Numbered from the stretch's first letter, positions 17,563 through 26,050 are shown. The stretch is DNA of 64,000 bases from Rhodophyticola sp017644125 (GCF_042140125.1 NZ_CP159473.1); one strand, 5' to 3'. A program made the numbers and translations. The notes: generated by a model not told the origin, from the sequence alone.

Positions 17563-17614
17563 CCGCGCACCTCCGCCATGTCCCCCTGATGATAGGGCGC
17601 GGGCGGCGGGGCGG

Positions 17615-18682
17615 CTACACCTCTTCCTCCTCCTGCGGGATCAACAGGATCTCGCCGGCATCGGTCAGTTCGCGAATGGCGGTCACGACCTCGGCCATCG
17701 CGGCCTCCCCCTCGTGCAGGCGGGGGGTGCCACGCGCCTCGGCCTCTTCGCGCATCTGCTCGGCCATGCGTTTGGACATGTTCTCGAACAGGAACTCGGT
17801 GGCGATCGGGGCCTCCACCATGCCCGAGGACAGGGCGACGATCATCTTTTCAGGGTCCACCACCCGCAGGATCTTGGGCACATCGGTCGGTTTGATCCGC
17901 TTGGGGATGTGTTCGAAGGTGAAGATCGCACGGCGCACCTCCTGCGCGAAATCTGCGTTGCGCTTGTCCAGACCGTCGAGGATCGCCTCGCGGATCGAGC
18001 CCGAGGCCGCGTTCAGGATCGCGCCGACCCGGTCCACCGCACTGACGTTGAAGGCGGCTTTCGGCTTGTCGGTCATCTGGCCCAGCAGGGTCATGCCGAT
18101 GCGTTCGACCACGTCGGGCGAGACCGTGCTGGTGAGCGATACCGCATGGGCGATCACCTCCGCCCGGTCTTCGGGCATCTTGCCCAGAACGGCCGCGGCC
18201 CGCGCGACGCTCAGCTTCGACAGAAGGATCGCGCAGACCTCTGCGCTTTCGCTGGCGATCAGGGCGCCAAGCTCCTCATCGTCAAGCTCCGCCAGCCGCG
18301 CCCACGGATCGGCGGGCACGTTGGCCTTTGCCTCGGCCATCAGCCCCTCCCGCGCGGGGGCGGACAGATGCGGCTCCAGCAGGGTCAGCGCATCGGGCAG
18401 GCCGCCCGGGAAGGTCAGCGCGAGACTGTCGAGCGCGGTGGTGAAATCCTGCACCACACGGGCCAGCGTCGCGCGGTTCACATGGCTGAGCGTCGCCATG
18501 TAGCGGGCCAGCCGCTCCTGCTGAGAGGGGGTCAGCCGGTCAAGGGCAAGCGGCACCTCCTCGGACAACAGAAGGCGCACGATGACGGCCGCCTTCTGGC
18601 CGGATGTCAGCGGCTGAACCGCCGCATGGCTGTTCGCGGCGTCGGGCACCGCATGGTCCAATATCTCAGCATCCTGCGTCAT
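17615..18682 (-). CDS. fliG: Flagellar motor switch protein FliG
   Basis: The 355-residue protein has the FliG architecture: an N-terminal domain with QKAAVIVRLLL, a middle domain with a DDEELGALIASES segment in the EHPQ region, and a C-terminal domain with the charged-helix region (RRAIFTFEHI, DVPKILRVVD, NMSKRMAEQMREE). FliG forms the torque-generating ring of the flagellar C-ring and binds MotA. No other flagellar gene is nearby, so it is separated from its usual neighbours. A stem-loop at 18706-18735 lies just upstream. Confidence 0.85.
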   Translation of the reverse strand: MTQDAEILDHAVPDAANSHAAVQPLTSGQKAAVIVRLLLSEEVPLALDRLTPSQQERLARYMATLSHVNRATLARVVQDFTTALDSLALTFPGGLPDALTLLEPHLSAPAREGLMAEAKANVPADPWARLAELDDEELGALIASESAEVCAILLSKLSVARAAAVLGKMPEDRAEVIAHAVSLTSTVSPDVVERIGMTLLGQMTDKPKAAFNVSAVDRVGAILNAASGSIREAILDGLDKRNADFAQEVRRAIFTFEHIPKRIKPTDVPKILRVVDPEKMIVALSSGMVEAPIATEFLFENMSKRMAEQMREEAEARGTPRLHEGEAAMAEVVTAIRELTDAGEILLIPQEEEEV

Positions 18683-18705
18683 CGCATCGCCCCGTTACCC
18701 AATAG

Positions 18706-18735
18706 TCCCACCTGCGAGGCAACATCGCGGTGGGA
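18706..18735. terminator. Stem-loop between the LytTR gene and fliG
   Basis: TCCCACC at 18706-18712 pairs with GGTGGGA at 18729-18735, and GCGA at 18714-18717 pairs with TCGC at 18725-18728, giving an 11-bp stem with one bulge. It lies between the LytTR stop and the fliG start on the minus strand. There is no T-tract, so it may be a weak or Rho-aided terminator, or a leader structure of fliG. Confidence 0.35.
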
Positions 18736-18834
18736 GGTTAAGCCGGGGTTTCGACCGCCCGGCTAAATGGCGCGGATTTTCGGCGAATTTCACGGGATGC
18801 CGCGCGGCGTCGGTGCCTGCCGTGGGCCGAGTCG

Positions 18835-19701
18835 TCATGGACGATCCAGCCAGTTGCGCGCCTCCTGCGTTTTCCCGCGGGCGATAGGCACCTCCTCGCC
18901 GCTTTTCAGGCGCAGGATGTAGCGCTTGTTCTTGCGGACCATATCGGCCACGGCATTGCGCGAGACCCACCAGCTGCGATGGGGCTGAAACCCGCCCACT
19001 TCGCCCGTCATCGCGATCAGGTCGGTCAGGCGGGCGCGCACGAAATGCGACGCGCCCTGCGCCTGGATTTCGACATAGTGATCCTCGGACCGCATATAGG
19101 CGATCTCCTCGGCCGCGAATGACTGTCTGCCGACGACGACCCTTGCGGCACGCGGCTGAGCGGCGGCGATCTTCAGATGCGCCTTGCACACCGGCAGAAT
19201 GAACCGGAAATAGAGCAGTTCCACGGCCTGGGTGGAGATGTAGAGCCACAATTCGGTGACCAGCAGCCGGTAGGCGAAATCATGAAGCGGGCCGGGCAGG
19301 ACCAGCAGGCCGATCAGCATGCGCAGAAGACTGGCGGTGCTGGTTGCAACCAGAGACACGACCGGCAGGTAGACGGTGGTGAACCCGGCCCGCCCCGCGA
19401 GGTTGAGACAGGCCAGATAGACACCAAGATACACCGCCGCCTCCACCAGCCAGAGCCCCGCCGGGATCAGGGTGGTGAGCGGGATCAGGTCGTGATCCTG
19501 ATGCCCTGCCAGACCGGTCAGATGGTAGAACACATCCCGGTCGGTCGTGATGTAGAGCGCCAGCGCGACAACCAGGAAAAGAACCGTCTGGCGATGGGGC
19601 AGCACCTGAAGCAATTCGCGATACGTGATCCGCACCGGGGCGCCAAGCACGTCATAAAAATGCGTTTCGCGTCTCGGGGGCTGATTATCCTCTGCACTCA
19701 T
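18835..19701 (-). CDS. Membrane-anchored LytTR-domain transcription regulator
   Basis: The protein has 288 residues: a short cytoplasmic N-terminus, four hydrophobic helices (about residues 38-160), and a C-terminal LytTR DNA-binding domain (about 185-285) with the VGRQSFAAEEIAYMRSEDHYVEI and HRSWWVSRNAV blocks. Such one-component regulators bind DNA while sitting in the inner membrane and sense an unknown membrane or periplasmic signal. No histidine kinase is nearby. The 5' region holds a partial direct repeat (ACTGGTTACTGGT, 19715-19727 on the minus strand) within 30 bases of the start, which could be an autoregulatory site. Confidence 0.75.
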   Translation of the reverse strand: MSAEDNQPPRRETHFYDVLGAPVRITYRELLQVLPHRQTVLFLVVALALYITTDRDVFYHLTGLAGHQDHDLIPLTTLIPAGLWLVEAAVYLGVYLACLNLAGRAGFTTVYLPVVSLVATSTASLLRMLIGLLVLPGPLHDFAYRLLVTELWLYISTQAVELLYFRFILPVCKAHLKIAAAQPRAARVVVGRQSFAAEEIAYMRSEDHYVEIQAQGASHFVRARLTDLIAMTGEVGGFQPHRSWWVSRNAVADMVRKNKRYILRLKSGEEVPIARGKTQEARNWLDRP

Positions 19702-19794
19702 GATTTTCGTAACTCGTGACCAGTAACCAGTAGTCGTGTACGCCCGGCCTGTCTGCGGTTTTCATTCGGTCACACGCAGTCGAGCAGGTCGGGG

Positions 19795-19882
19795 CCATGT
19801 ATGTCCCCGGTACCCCGGGGGCAGTTCACCCCCCTACATGGAGACCCCTCCGGGTGCAATGATCACCCGGAGGGGTTGTTTT
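19795..19882 (+). ncRNA. Candidate small RNA 3' region with intrinsic terminator
   Basis: On the plus strand, between two minus-strand genes, a structured segment ends in an intrinsic terminator. CCATGTA (19795-19801) pairs with TACATGG (19835-19841). Inside, CCCCGG/CCGGGG (19805-19810/19815-19820) competes with GGGGG/CCCCC (19817-19821/19829-19833). A perfect 13-bp stem follows (19844-19856 with 19864-19876) and then TGTTTTT. No plus-strand gene lies upstream within reach or downstream for over 2.5 kb, so a stand-alone sRNA is the simplest reading. The 5' end is unknown, perhaps within 19700-19790. Confidence 0.5.
19844..19882 (+). terminator. Strong Rho-independent terminator (plus strand)
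   Basis: Perfect 13-bp stem ACCCCTCCGGGTG / CACCCGGAGGGGT with a 7-base loop, followed by TGTTTTT on the plus strand. In the minus direction the T-tract is absent, so it does not serve the TPR gene that ends at 19969. Confidence 0.75.
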
Positions 19883-19968
19883 TGGGTCAGGATCGGCGTG
19901 GCGCATGGCCGTCGCGCAGGCAGGATCGGGCAGGAGACGGCGCGGGCAGATCACACGCCCCCCGTGCG

Positions 19969-20505
19969 TCAGTAGTCGCTGAACGCCGCACCCCCGGCGA
20001 TGGCCTGGACAAGTGCCGTTTCCGGCCAGCTGCCCGCCCCGCCGCGCGCGCGGATTTCATCAAGCTCCCTGCGCGCCATGTTGTAGCGCCCGGCAAGAAG
20101 ATGGGCCTGACCCAGATAGGCGCGCGCCAGCAGATTGTCGGGATCGGCGGCAAGCGCCCGGTCGTAATACGCCATGCCCAGATCGACCCGCCCCGCCCGT
20201 CTGTGGGCATATCCAAGCGTGGTCAGAACCCGGCTTTCGGTGGGGTCGGACATCTGCCCGAGCGTGGTGATCGCATCCTCGTAGCGCCCGGCATAGGCCA
20301 GTTCCCGCGCGGTGCGATAGAGCGCGTCATCGCCCAGAGGGCTGTCGCGGATCACGGCGCAGCGGCCAAGGCCCGGATCCCAGATCATTCCTGCGCTGCA
20401 GGTCGTGGTGCTTTGGGTGGGAAGGGGCGGGTCATCCTCCGGGCCCACGGCAAGCGCGCCCATGGGCAGGCAGATCAGACCAAGGGTGGCGACGATGCGG
20501 AACAT
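19969..20505 (-). CDS. Secreted TPR protein with N-terminal Cys-Trp-Cys motif
   Basis: This 178-residue protein starts at ATG 20505 with a signal peptide (about 1-19, ending GALA). After it comes a CSAGMIWDPGLGRC segment, followed by tandem TPR-like helices (ALYRTARELAYAGRYEDAI, LTTLGYAHRRAGRVDLGMAYYDRALAADPDN, ARAYLGQAHLLAGRYNMARREL). It is probably a periplasmic scaffold protein. The same CxxGxxWDxxxxxC pattern occurs in the tiny secreted protein encoded just upstream, which suggests the two are related or cooperate. Confidence 0.7.
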   Translation of the reverse strand: MFRIVATLGLICLPMGALAVGPEDDPPLPTQSTTTCSAGMIWDPGLGRCAVIRDSPLGDDALYRTARELAYAGRYEDAITTLGQMSDPTESRVLTTLGYAHRRAGRVDLGMAYYDRALAADPDNLLARAYLGQAHLLAGRYNMARRELDEIRARGGAGSWPETALVQAIAGGAAFSDY

Positions 20506-20634
20506 GCGGGATCCTGAGCGAGGCGCGGGGCGGGGAAGGCCCGCGCGGAGTGAGTACCAAAACACGCGCCCTCGTGGCTACGGGGACGCGTGTTAAGGGT
20601 CGTTCCGGATACGAGGGAGTCCGGGACGGAGTGG

Positions 20635-20802
20635 TTAACTGCTGACGCTGGTGACACAACGCTGCGTCGTGTCATCCCAGGTCGTGCCCTGGGCGCAGCT
20701 GATCGAAGCTTCGTTCATGCCGGCGCCCCAATTGCATTCGGCGATCGCCAGACCGGGTGTGGCTATAAGCACGAGGCCGGCCAGTAGAGTTCTGATGCGC
20801 AT
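20635..20802 (-). CDS. Tiny secreted Cys-motif protein (55 residues)
   Basis: Reading the minus strand from ATG 20802 gives a 55-residue protein: a signal peptide (about 1-22, ending AIA), then a mature part of about 33 residues with CNWGAGMNEASISC and CAQGTTWDDTTQRC, stopping at TAA 20635. The second segment matches the CxxGxxWDxxxxxC motif of the neighbouring TPR protein. A GGGAG sequence precedes the start. Cysteines are likely paired in the periplasm. It lies 188 bases downstream of purB on the same strand. Function unknown; it resembles small chitin-binding-like modules only loosely. Confidence 0.65.
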   Translation of the reverse strand: MRIRTLLAGLVLIATPGLAIAECNWGAGMNEASISCAQGTTWDDTTQRCVTSVSS

Positions 20803-20990
20803 GGCGCGTCTCCCTGATGGTGCGGATCCTGGGTGTCGTCACTTGCGAGGGAAAGGGTAGCATGGGGCCGACCAAAGGCAATGCAGCATGCCCTATCGCG
20901 GCGATAGGCTTGAGCTTTCGGGGGCGCGCGGGGGGGGCAGGGCACCCCCGGGTCGCTGTTCTGCCGCCCCCGAGGGGAGCCCTTGGCCGA

Positions 20991-22295
20991 TCAGTCGCCG
21001 AACACTCGGGAAAAGATCGTGTCCACGTGTTTGGTGTGGTAGCCCAGATCGAATTTCTCCTCGATCTCGGCGGGCGAAAGCGCGGCGGTGACATCTGCAT
21101 CGGCCAGCAGTTCCTCGCGGAAATCCTTGCCATCTTCCCAGACCTTCATCGCGTTGCGCTGGACCAGCCGATAGGCATCCTCACGGCTGACACCGGCCTG
21201 CGTCAGGGCCAGAAGAACCCGCTGGGAATGCACCAATCCGCGGAACTTGTTCATGTTGGCCAGCATGTTGTCGGGGTAGATCACCAGCTTGTCGATCACG
21301 CCCGTCAGCCGGGCCAGCGCGAAATCGAGCGTCACCGTGGCATCCGGCCCGATCATCCGCTCCACGCTCGAATGGCTGATGTCGCGCTCGTGCCAGAGGG
21401 CCACGTTCTCCATCGCCGGGATCACCGCCATCCGCACAAGGCGCGCCAGACCGGTCAGGTTCTCGGTCAGGACAGGATTGCGTTTATGCGGCATCGCGGA
21501 GGAGCCCTTCTGCCCCTTGGAGAAGAACTCCTCGGCCTCCAGCACCTCGGTGCGCTGCATGTGGCGGATCTCGATGGCGATGTTTTCGATGCTGCTGGCG
21601 ATGACGCCGAGCGTGGCAAAGAACATCGCATGCCGGTCGCGCGGGATGACTTGTGTGGAAATCGGCTCGGGCGTCAGCCCCATCCGGTCGCAGACATGGG
21701 CCTCCACCGCCGGGTCGATATTGGCGAAGGTTCCGACCGCGCCCGAGATGGCGCCGGTGGCGATCTCGGCACGGGCGGCGCGCAGGCGGTCGCGGTTCCG
21801 GTCCATTTCCGCATAGAACCGGGCGAAGGTCAGACCCATGGTCACAGGTTCGGCATGGATCCCGTGGGAGCGGCCGATCCGCACATCCATCTTGTGTTCG
21901 TGGGCGCGGCGTTTCAGGGCCTCCAGCAGCGCGTCCATGTCGGCCAGCAGAATATCGGCCGCCCGCACCAGCTGGACGTTGAGGGTGGTGTCGAGCACGT
22001 CCGACGAGGTCATCCCCTGATGGACGAACCGCGCTTCGTCATGGCCTATGATCTCGGCCAGATGGGTCAGAAAGGCGATGACGTCATGTTTGGTGACCGC
22101 CTCGATCTCGTCGATCCGCGCTACGTCGAACTCGACATCGCGGGCTTTCCACACGGCCTCGGCGTTCTCGCGCGGGATCACCCCCAGATCGGCCATCGCG
22201 TCGCAGGCATGGGCCTCGATCTCGTACCAGATGCGGAACTTGGTGGCAGGCTCCCAGATGGCAACCATTTCGGGGCGGGAATATCGGGGGATCAT
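20991..22295 (-). CDS. purB: Adenylosuccinate lyase
   Basis: PurB (434 residues) cleaves SAICAR and adenylosuccinate, releasing fumarate, in purine synthesis. The fumarase/aspartase-superfamily signature is intact (GSSAMPHKRNP near residue 268, holding the catalytic Ser loop), as are the TSSDVLDTT block near residue 92 and the GRSHGIHAEP block with the catalytic His near residue 145. The length is typical of the alphaproteobacterial enzyme. It starts at ATG 22295 and is not clearly in an operon with other pur genes. Confidence 0.95.
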   Translation of the reverse strand: MIPRYSRPEMVAIWEPATKFRIWYEIEAHACDAMADLGVIPRENAEAVWKARDVEFDVARIDEIEAVTKHDVIAFLTHLAEIIGHDEARFVHQGMTSSDVLDTTLNVQLVRAADILLADMDALLEALKRRAHEHKMDVRIGRSHGIHAEPVTMGLTFARFYAEMDRNRDRLRAARAEIATGAISGAVGTFANIDPAVEAHVCDRMGLTPEPISTQVIPRDRHAMFFATLGVIASSIENIAIEIRHMQRTEVLEAEEFFSKGQKGSSAMPHKRNPVLTENLTGLARLVRMAVIPAMENVALWHERDISHSSVERMIGPDATVTLDFALARLTGVIDKLVIYPDNMLANMNKFRGLVHSQRVLLALTQAGVSREDAYRLVQRNAMKVWEDGKDFREELLADADVTAALSPAEIEEKFDLGYHTKHVDTIFSRVFGD

Positions 22296-22453
22296 GGGTG
22301 GTCCTTCTCGTAAGCGCGCGCTGCCGTCTTACGAAGCCCGCGCCCGAAGGACAAGCAACGGGTGTGTCGCAGGGGCGGCCGGGCGAACACTGTTGTCCGC
22401 CGGGGGCGGTTGGCCTTAGCCTGTGGCCAGTCTCTCGGCAACGGAGCCACGTC

Positions 22454-23263
22454 ATGCCCTTTCATCGCCCCCTGATGCTGGCCGCGCTTCTGGCGCTGAC
22501 GGGCATGCCGGGCGCCGCCGAGGAGGCGATGACGTGGCGCTATGACCGGCTTGTCGATCCGAACCCCGCAGACACCCACCTGACATTGACCTTCGGTGGC
22601 CCGCATGCGGATGCGGCGGTGTTCCTCGCAACCTGCGCGATCGGGGTGGAGGAGTCCTTTGCCGAGATACGGATCCGCGTTGAAACCGCCGGCTACGAGA
22701 CCGGCACCCCCGTCGCCTATACGCTGGATATCGCCCCCGGGTTCACCATGCCGGGACAGGGCCTCGTGACGGGCGGCGGCAGCGGGGCCGGGATCGGCGG
22801 GGTCGCGTTTTCCGTCGGCATGACCGCGCCGTTGTGGGAGGCGTTGCGCGATGGCCGGGAGATGCAGTTCGCGCTGTCGGCGGATATGGCTGAGGTCCTG
22901 CCGCTGGGCGGGATCGGCGCCATGGCCACCGCGTTCCGCGACGATTGCGCCGGTATCCGAACGCTCGGAGCCGCGGGCCCGGTGTGGGAGCGGCTGGACG
23001 ATAGCGGCATCACCGCGCTTTTGACCGCCCATGATCTGGTTTACGAAAACGGTGATTTCCAGCGCTTCCTGCCGTCAGGGCGCACGCTTTACCGCGCGGC
23101 GGAGACAAGCTGGGGCTATTGGCGGGCCGAAGGCGGGCGCTATTGCAGCCAATGGCCCCCCGGCGATGCGTGGGATTGCTATGACCTCCACCATGATGGC
23201 GGCAACGCGGTGCGGTTCACCGACGATTGGGGGAATGTCTCCACCGGAGTGTTTGCGGAGTGA
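22454..23263 (+). CDS. Secreted hypothetical protein
   Basis: This 269-residue protein has a signal peptide (about 1-22, ending GAAEE). The middle is beta-rich, and the C-terminal third (about 190-269) contains GRTLYRAAETSWGYWRAEGG, RYCSQWPP and WDCYDL, a pattern seen in small secreted sensor-like or lipocalin-like domains. Two Cys in the C-terminal part may form a disulfide. The frame is open from 22298, but the hydrophobic signal begins at ATG 22454. Its stop overlaps the next gene as GTGA. Function unknown. Confidence 0.6.
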   Translation: MPFHRPLMLAALLALTGMPGAAEEAMTWRYDRLVDPNPADTHLTLTFGGPHADAAVFLATCAIGVEESFAEIRIRVETAGYETGTPVAYTLDIAPGFTMPGQGLVTGGGSGAGIGGVAFSVGMTAPLWEALRDGREMQFALSADMAEVLPLGGIGAMATAFRDDCAGIRTLGAAGPVWERLDDSGITALLTAHDLVYENGDFQRFLPSGRTLYRAAETSWGYWRAEGGRYCSQWPPGDAWDCYDLHHDGGNAVRFTDDWGNVSTGVFAE

Positions 23264-23697
23264 TCGCGCTGGCCGATCTGGAAGGTGTCTGGCGGTTGGA
23301 CAGGCAGATCGAGGACCGGCGCGCAGGGCTTTCCGGCCTGCTGGAGGGAGAGGCCGTCTGGCAGCCCGACGGCACCGGCCTGACCCAGATCGAAACCGGG
23401 CTGCTGCGCTATGGCGACGCCGCACCCATGCAGGCGACACGACGCTATCTCTGGCGGGAGGAGGCGGGGCTGCTGCGGGTGTATTTCGACGATGGCCGCC
23501 CGTTCCATGAGCTAACCGGCGCTGCGCCCGAGGCCCGCCATGTCTGCCCGCCTGACATATATGACGTGCGGTACGATCTGACGGGCTGGCCCGATTGGAG
23601 CGCCCGCTGGCATGTCACGGGCCCGCGCAAGGAAGCGGTGATTACAAGCCGGTATCGGCGCAGGACGGGGGCGGTTTCCGTTCGGGGAGCCGGTTGA
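23260..23697 (+). CDS. DUF6314 family protein
   Basis: The 145-residue protein matches the DUF6314 pattern: an N-terminal LEGVWRLDRQIEDRRAG, an AVWQPDG...LRYGD segment, RRYLWREE, DDGRPFHEL, HVCPPDIYDVRYD and a C-terminal WHVTGPRKEAVITSRYRR. It is probably a small beta-barrel, lipocalin-like soluble protein; the ligand is unknown. The start is GTG 23260, overlapping the previous stop in a GTGA, so it is translationally coupled to the secreted protein. No cofactor-binding residue can be named. Confidence 0.7.
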   Translation: MIALADLEGVWRLDRQIEDRRAGLSGLLEGEAVWQPDGTGLTQIETGLLRYGDAAPMQATRRYLWREEAGLLRVYFDDGRPFHELTGAAPEARHVCPPDIYDVRYDLTGWPDWSARWHVTGPRKEAVITSRYRRRTGAVSVRGAG

Positions 23698-23761
23698 TCT
23701 GCTGTCCGCGCCGGTGTGATCTGATCTGTTCAGCTGACCGTCGTCATGGCAGATTTGTGCA

Positions 23762-24313
23762 ATGACCGATGATGTTCCACTACTTTGCGGCGCGCGCGTG
23801 CGTCTGCGGCCGTTTCGGTGCTCGGACATTGCCGCCCGGCTGGCGCTCGGACGGTCGCCGGAGATTGTGCTGGCGTTTGGTGGTGATCCGGATGCGATGC
23901 CTCCCTACAGGGAGGATGACGCCCGCCAATGGGTGGAACATAACATGGCGCATCCGCTTGCCTGGGCAATTGAAGTTGAAGACCGGCTTCTTGGGGAGGC
24001 CCGGTTGGACCATCTTAACCGGCACGACCGTCGTGCGCTGCTGGCGATCGGCCTTTACGATGTCGGACAGCTTGGTCGGAGGCTGGGCCGCGAGGCCATC
24101 AGCCTGCTGGCATCCCACGCATTCGACGTGTTGAAGCTCCATCGTCTGGGCCTGCGCGTCATCGCGACGAACGAACGGGCGATCCGATGCTACCGCGCCT
24201 GCGGCTTTGTCGAGGAGGGTCGTGAGCGCGAGAGCGCCTTTGTCGCCGGGCGTTGGCACGACGACATCATCATTGGCCTCCTGGCACGAGATCATCAGGG
24301 CTGCATACGATAG
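23762..24313 (+). CDS. GNAT family N-acetyltransferase
   Basis: The protein has 183 residues. The layout is that of RimJ/RimL-like GNATs: an RVRLRPFRCSDI start, a GEARLDHLNRHDRRALLAIGLYD strand pair, the acetyl-CoA-binding GQLGRRLGREAISLLASHAF region near residues 105-124 and an ATNERAIRCYRACGFVEEG C-terminal block. It transfers an acetyl group from acetyl-CoA to an unidentified amine. The gene stands alone. Confidence 0.8.
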   Translation: MTDDVPLLCGARVRLRPFRCSDIAARLALGRSPEIVLAFGGDPDAMPPYREDDARQWVEHNMAHPLAWAIEVEDRLLGEARLDHLNRHDRRALLAIGLYDVGQLGRRLGREAISLLASHAFDVLKLHRLGLRVIATNERAIRCYRACGFVEEGRERESAFVAGRWHDDIIIGLLARDHQGCIR

Positions 24314-24488
24314 GGCGCGGCCGCAGAGGCCCCGCTTTCCCTGCACATGAGCCGGCGCCTTCTGAAACATCCGCGGGCGAGAGGCCTGCGAGAGAATGTC
24401 GCGAGTGACACCTCTCTTACCATTATGTTCGAACTGCATGGCCTTCACACACGGAGCAACGCCGGCCTTGGTCACGGCCAGCGACCTC

Positions 24489-24881
24489 TCAGCCGAAGCG
24501 CGTCAGAAGGGCCAGCACATCCGAGCGATGCAACATGCCCGCCACACGCGCGCCGTCCAGAACCGGGAAGACACGGTGGGGGTGCGCCAGAAACATCTCG
24601 GCCACGCGGATCACCTCGTCGTCCACGTCGACCGAGATCACCGTGCGTGACATGTGATCGCCTACCTGTCCGGTCCATTCGCGGTGATAGCTGGCATGAA
24701 GCGCGGGCCGGAAGCAGTCTTTCTGCGTGAGGATGCCCACCAGTTGCCCGTCATCACCAAGCACCGCCGCCGCGGCGGCCCGTGCATCGACCAGTACCGC
24801 GACCGCGCGCCGGATCGGTGTCTCGGCAGTCAGGATCGGGCTGTCCTTACGCATGATCGTACCGATGCGGTATTCCGTCAT
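24489..24881 (-). CDS. Tandem CBS-domain protein, last gene of the nqr operon
   Basis: The 130-residue protein consists of two CBS motifs only (about 8-58 and 75-128), with ILTQKDCF and MLHRSDVLAL at the domain ends. CBS pairs bind adenine nucleotides such as AMP or ATP and act as energy sensors. The start codon overlaps the nqrM stop as ATGA, so it is co-translated with the Na+-NQR-type genes. Regulation of the complex by nucleotides, or a non-NQR role, are both possible inferences; no experimental link is known to me. Confidence 0.75.
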   Translation of the reverse strand: MTEYRIGTIMRKDSPILTAETPIRRAVAVLVDARAAAAAVLGDDGQLVGILTQKDCFRPALHASYHREWTGQVGDHMSRTVISVDVDDEVIRVAEMFLAHPHRVFPVLDGARVAGMLHRSDVLALLTRFG

Positions 24882-25054
24882 TGTCCGTCCTTTCGTTGCG
24901 CGCGCCGTCGCAGCGGGCAGTCGGCGCAGCGCCCGACCGCAAGGTGATCCGCCGCGCCGCAGCTTGTCCGCGCCGGACCCCGCCCGAACACGAGGCCGAG
25001 GCCGATCCCGCCGGCTGCCAGCGAGACAACGGCGATGGCGAAGAGGATTTCCAT
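24878..25054 (-). CDS. nqrM: NqrM-like maturation protein (58 residues)
   Basis: The minus strand from ATG 25054 encodes 58 residues: a single N-terminal transmembrane helix (about 3-25) followed by FGRGPARTSC, a GRC near 41-43 and CADC (43-46). This matches NqrM, a small one-helix, Cys-rich protein needed for maturation of Na+-NQR, probably delivering iron to the NqrD/NqrE centre. Three cysteines (32, 43, 46) are present. It lies 16 bases after apbE and overlaps the CBS gene start as ATGA. The order apbE-nqrM fits NQR operons. Confidence 0.7.
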   Translation of the reverse strand: MEILFAIAVVSLAAGGIGLGLVFGRGPARTSCGAADHLAVGRCADCPLRRRAQRKDGQ

Positions 25055-25070
25055 CAGCGCGCCCTTTCGG

Positions 25071-26045
25071 TCACAGGATCACCTCGGCGATCGGCCCGGT
25101 CCGGATCTCGCGCACCGCGCCCTGATCCTCGATCAGAAACAGGGCCGCGATGTCGTGGCGTTCGGCGAGGGCGGACCCCGCCCCTTCGCCCGCCGCACAA
25201 AGCGCCGTGGCCCAGCCATCGGCCGTCAATGCGTCCCGCGCGACAACCGTCACCGAACGCAGCCCGCCCGCCGCCGGAGACCGGGTGCCGGGGTCGATGA
25301 TGTGGCTGTAGAGACGCCCGTTCAGACTGTAGCTTTGCGCCCGCATGCCCGATGTGGCGGCGGCGGCCCCGTCGGGCAAACGCAACGCCGCAGGCGGCGG
25401 CCCGGATATCAGCGGCGCCTCCACCGCAAGGCGCCAGTCCCGCCCGTCGGGGTGGCGGCCAAGTGCGATGAATTCGCCCCCCAGATCGAGAAGTAGGTCT
25501 TCGAAACCGGCGGCACGGGCAAGATCGGCGGCGCGGTCCAGCGCCCAGCCCTTCGCGATGCCGCAGAGATCGAGCGTCAGCCCGGCCCGCGCCTTGGCGA
25601 GCCCCGCCGGTCCGGCGGACAGCCCGCGCCAGTCCGGCGCGCCGCCCCGGTCAATCGGTCCGAACCCCCATCGTGCAACAAGCGGCCCGACGGTCGGATC
25701 GAAGGTGCCCGCGCTCCGTCCGGCAATGTCGAGCGCCGCGGCGGTCACCTCGATCAGGGCCGGTTCCGCCGCGTGCAGACCGGCCGAGCCTGCATTGAAC
25801 CGGCTGATGGCGCTGTCGCTGCGCCAGGGCGAGAATTGCCGGTCGACCTCCGCGAACAGCGTGTCGATGGCGGGTGCCAGCCGGGCAATGCCGCTGCCCG
25901 CCGGCGCGGCGATGCGCCAATGGGTCCCGAAGGCGGTTCCCGAAATCGTGTCGAGGCCGCCCGCACTGGCGGCCCTCGGCAAGACCAGCGTCGCGCCGAT
26001 CAGCCCGAGGGCCATGCGTCTGGAGGGGGTGTATAGGCACGTCAT
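25071..26045 (-). CDS. apbE: FAD:protein FMN transferase ApbE
   Basis: The 324-residue protein carries an N-terminal export signal with a twin-Arg-like SRRMALG, and the ApbE blocks: GTHWRI near residue 40, WGFGP, GIAKGWALD near residue 190 and the SHIIDP Mg-binding/active site segment near residue 267. ApbE attaches FMN through a phosphodiester bond to Thr/Ser in the motif D-G-x-[ST]-G-A-T of NqrC and NqrB. It sits directly after nqrF (five bases between). The frame is open further upstream but that is antisense of nqrF. Confidence 0.9.
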   Translation of the reverse strand: MTCLYTPSRRMALGLIGATLVLPRAASAGGLDTISGTAFGTHWRIAAPAGSGIARLAPAIDTLFAEVDRQFSPWRSDSAISRFNAGSAGLHAAEPALIEVTAAALDIAGRSAGTFDPTVGPLVARWGFGPIDRGGAPDWRGLSAGPAGLAKARAGLTLDLCGIAKGWALDRAADLARAAGFEDLLLDLGGEFIALGRHPDGRDWRLAVEAPLISGPPPAALRLPDGAAAATSGMRAQSYSLNGRLYSHIIDPGTRSPAAGGLRSVTVVARDALTADGWATALCAAGEGAGSALAERHDIAALFLIEDQGAVREIRTGPIAEVIL

Positions 26046-26050
26046 GTCCG

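Noticed and set aside
19795..19882. Assignment of the candidate sRNA to the CcsR/cuckoo type
   Set aside because: The hairpin loops do not contain the CCUCCUCCC or CUCCUCCC anti-Shine-Dalgarno motif of those families.
20930..20973. GC-rich inverted repeat after purB as a terminator
   Set aside because: Stem arms pair only with interruptions and there is no T-tract in the direction of purB transcription.
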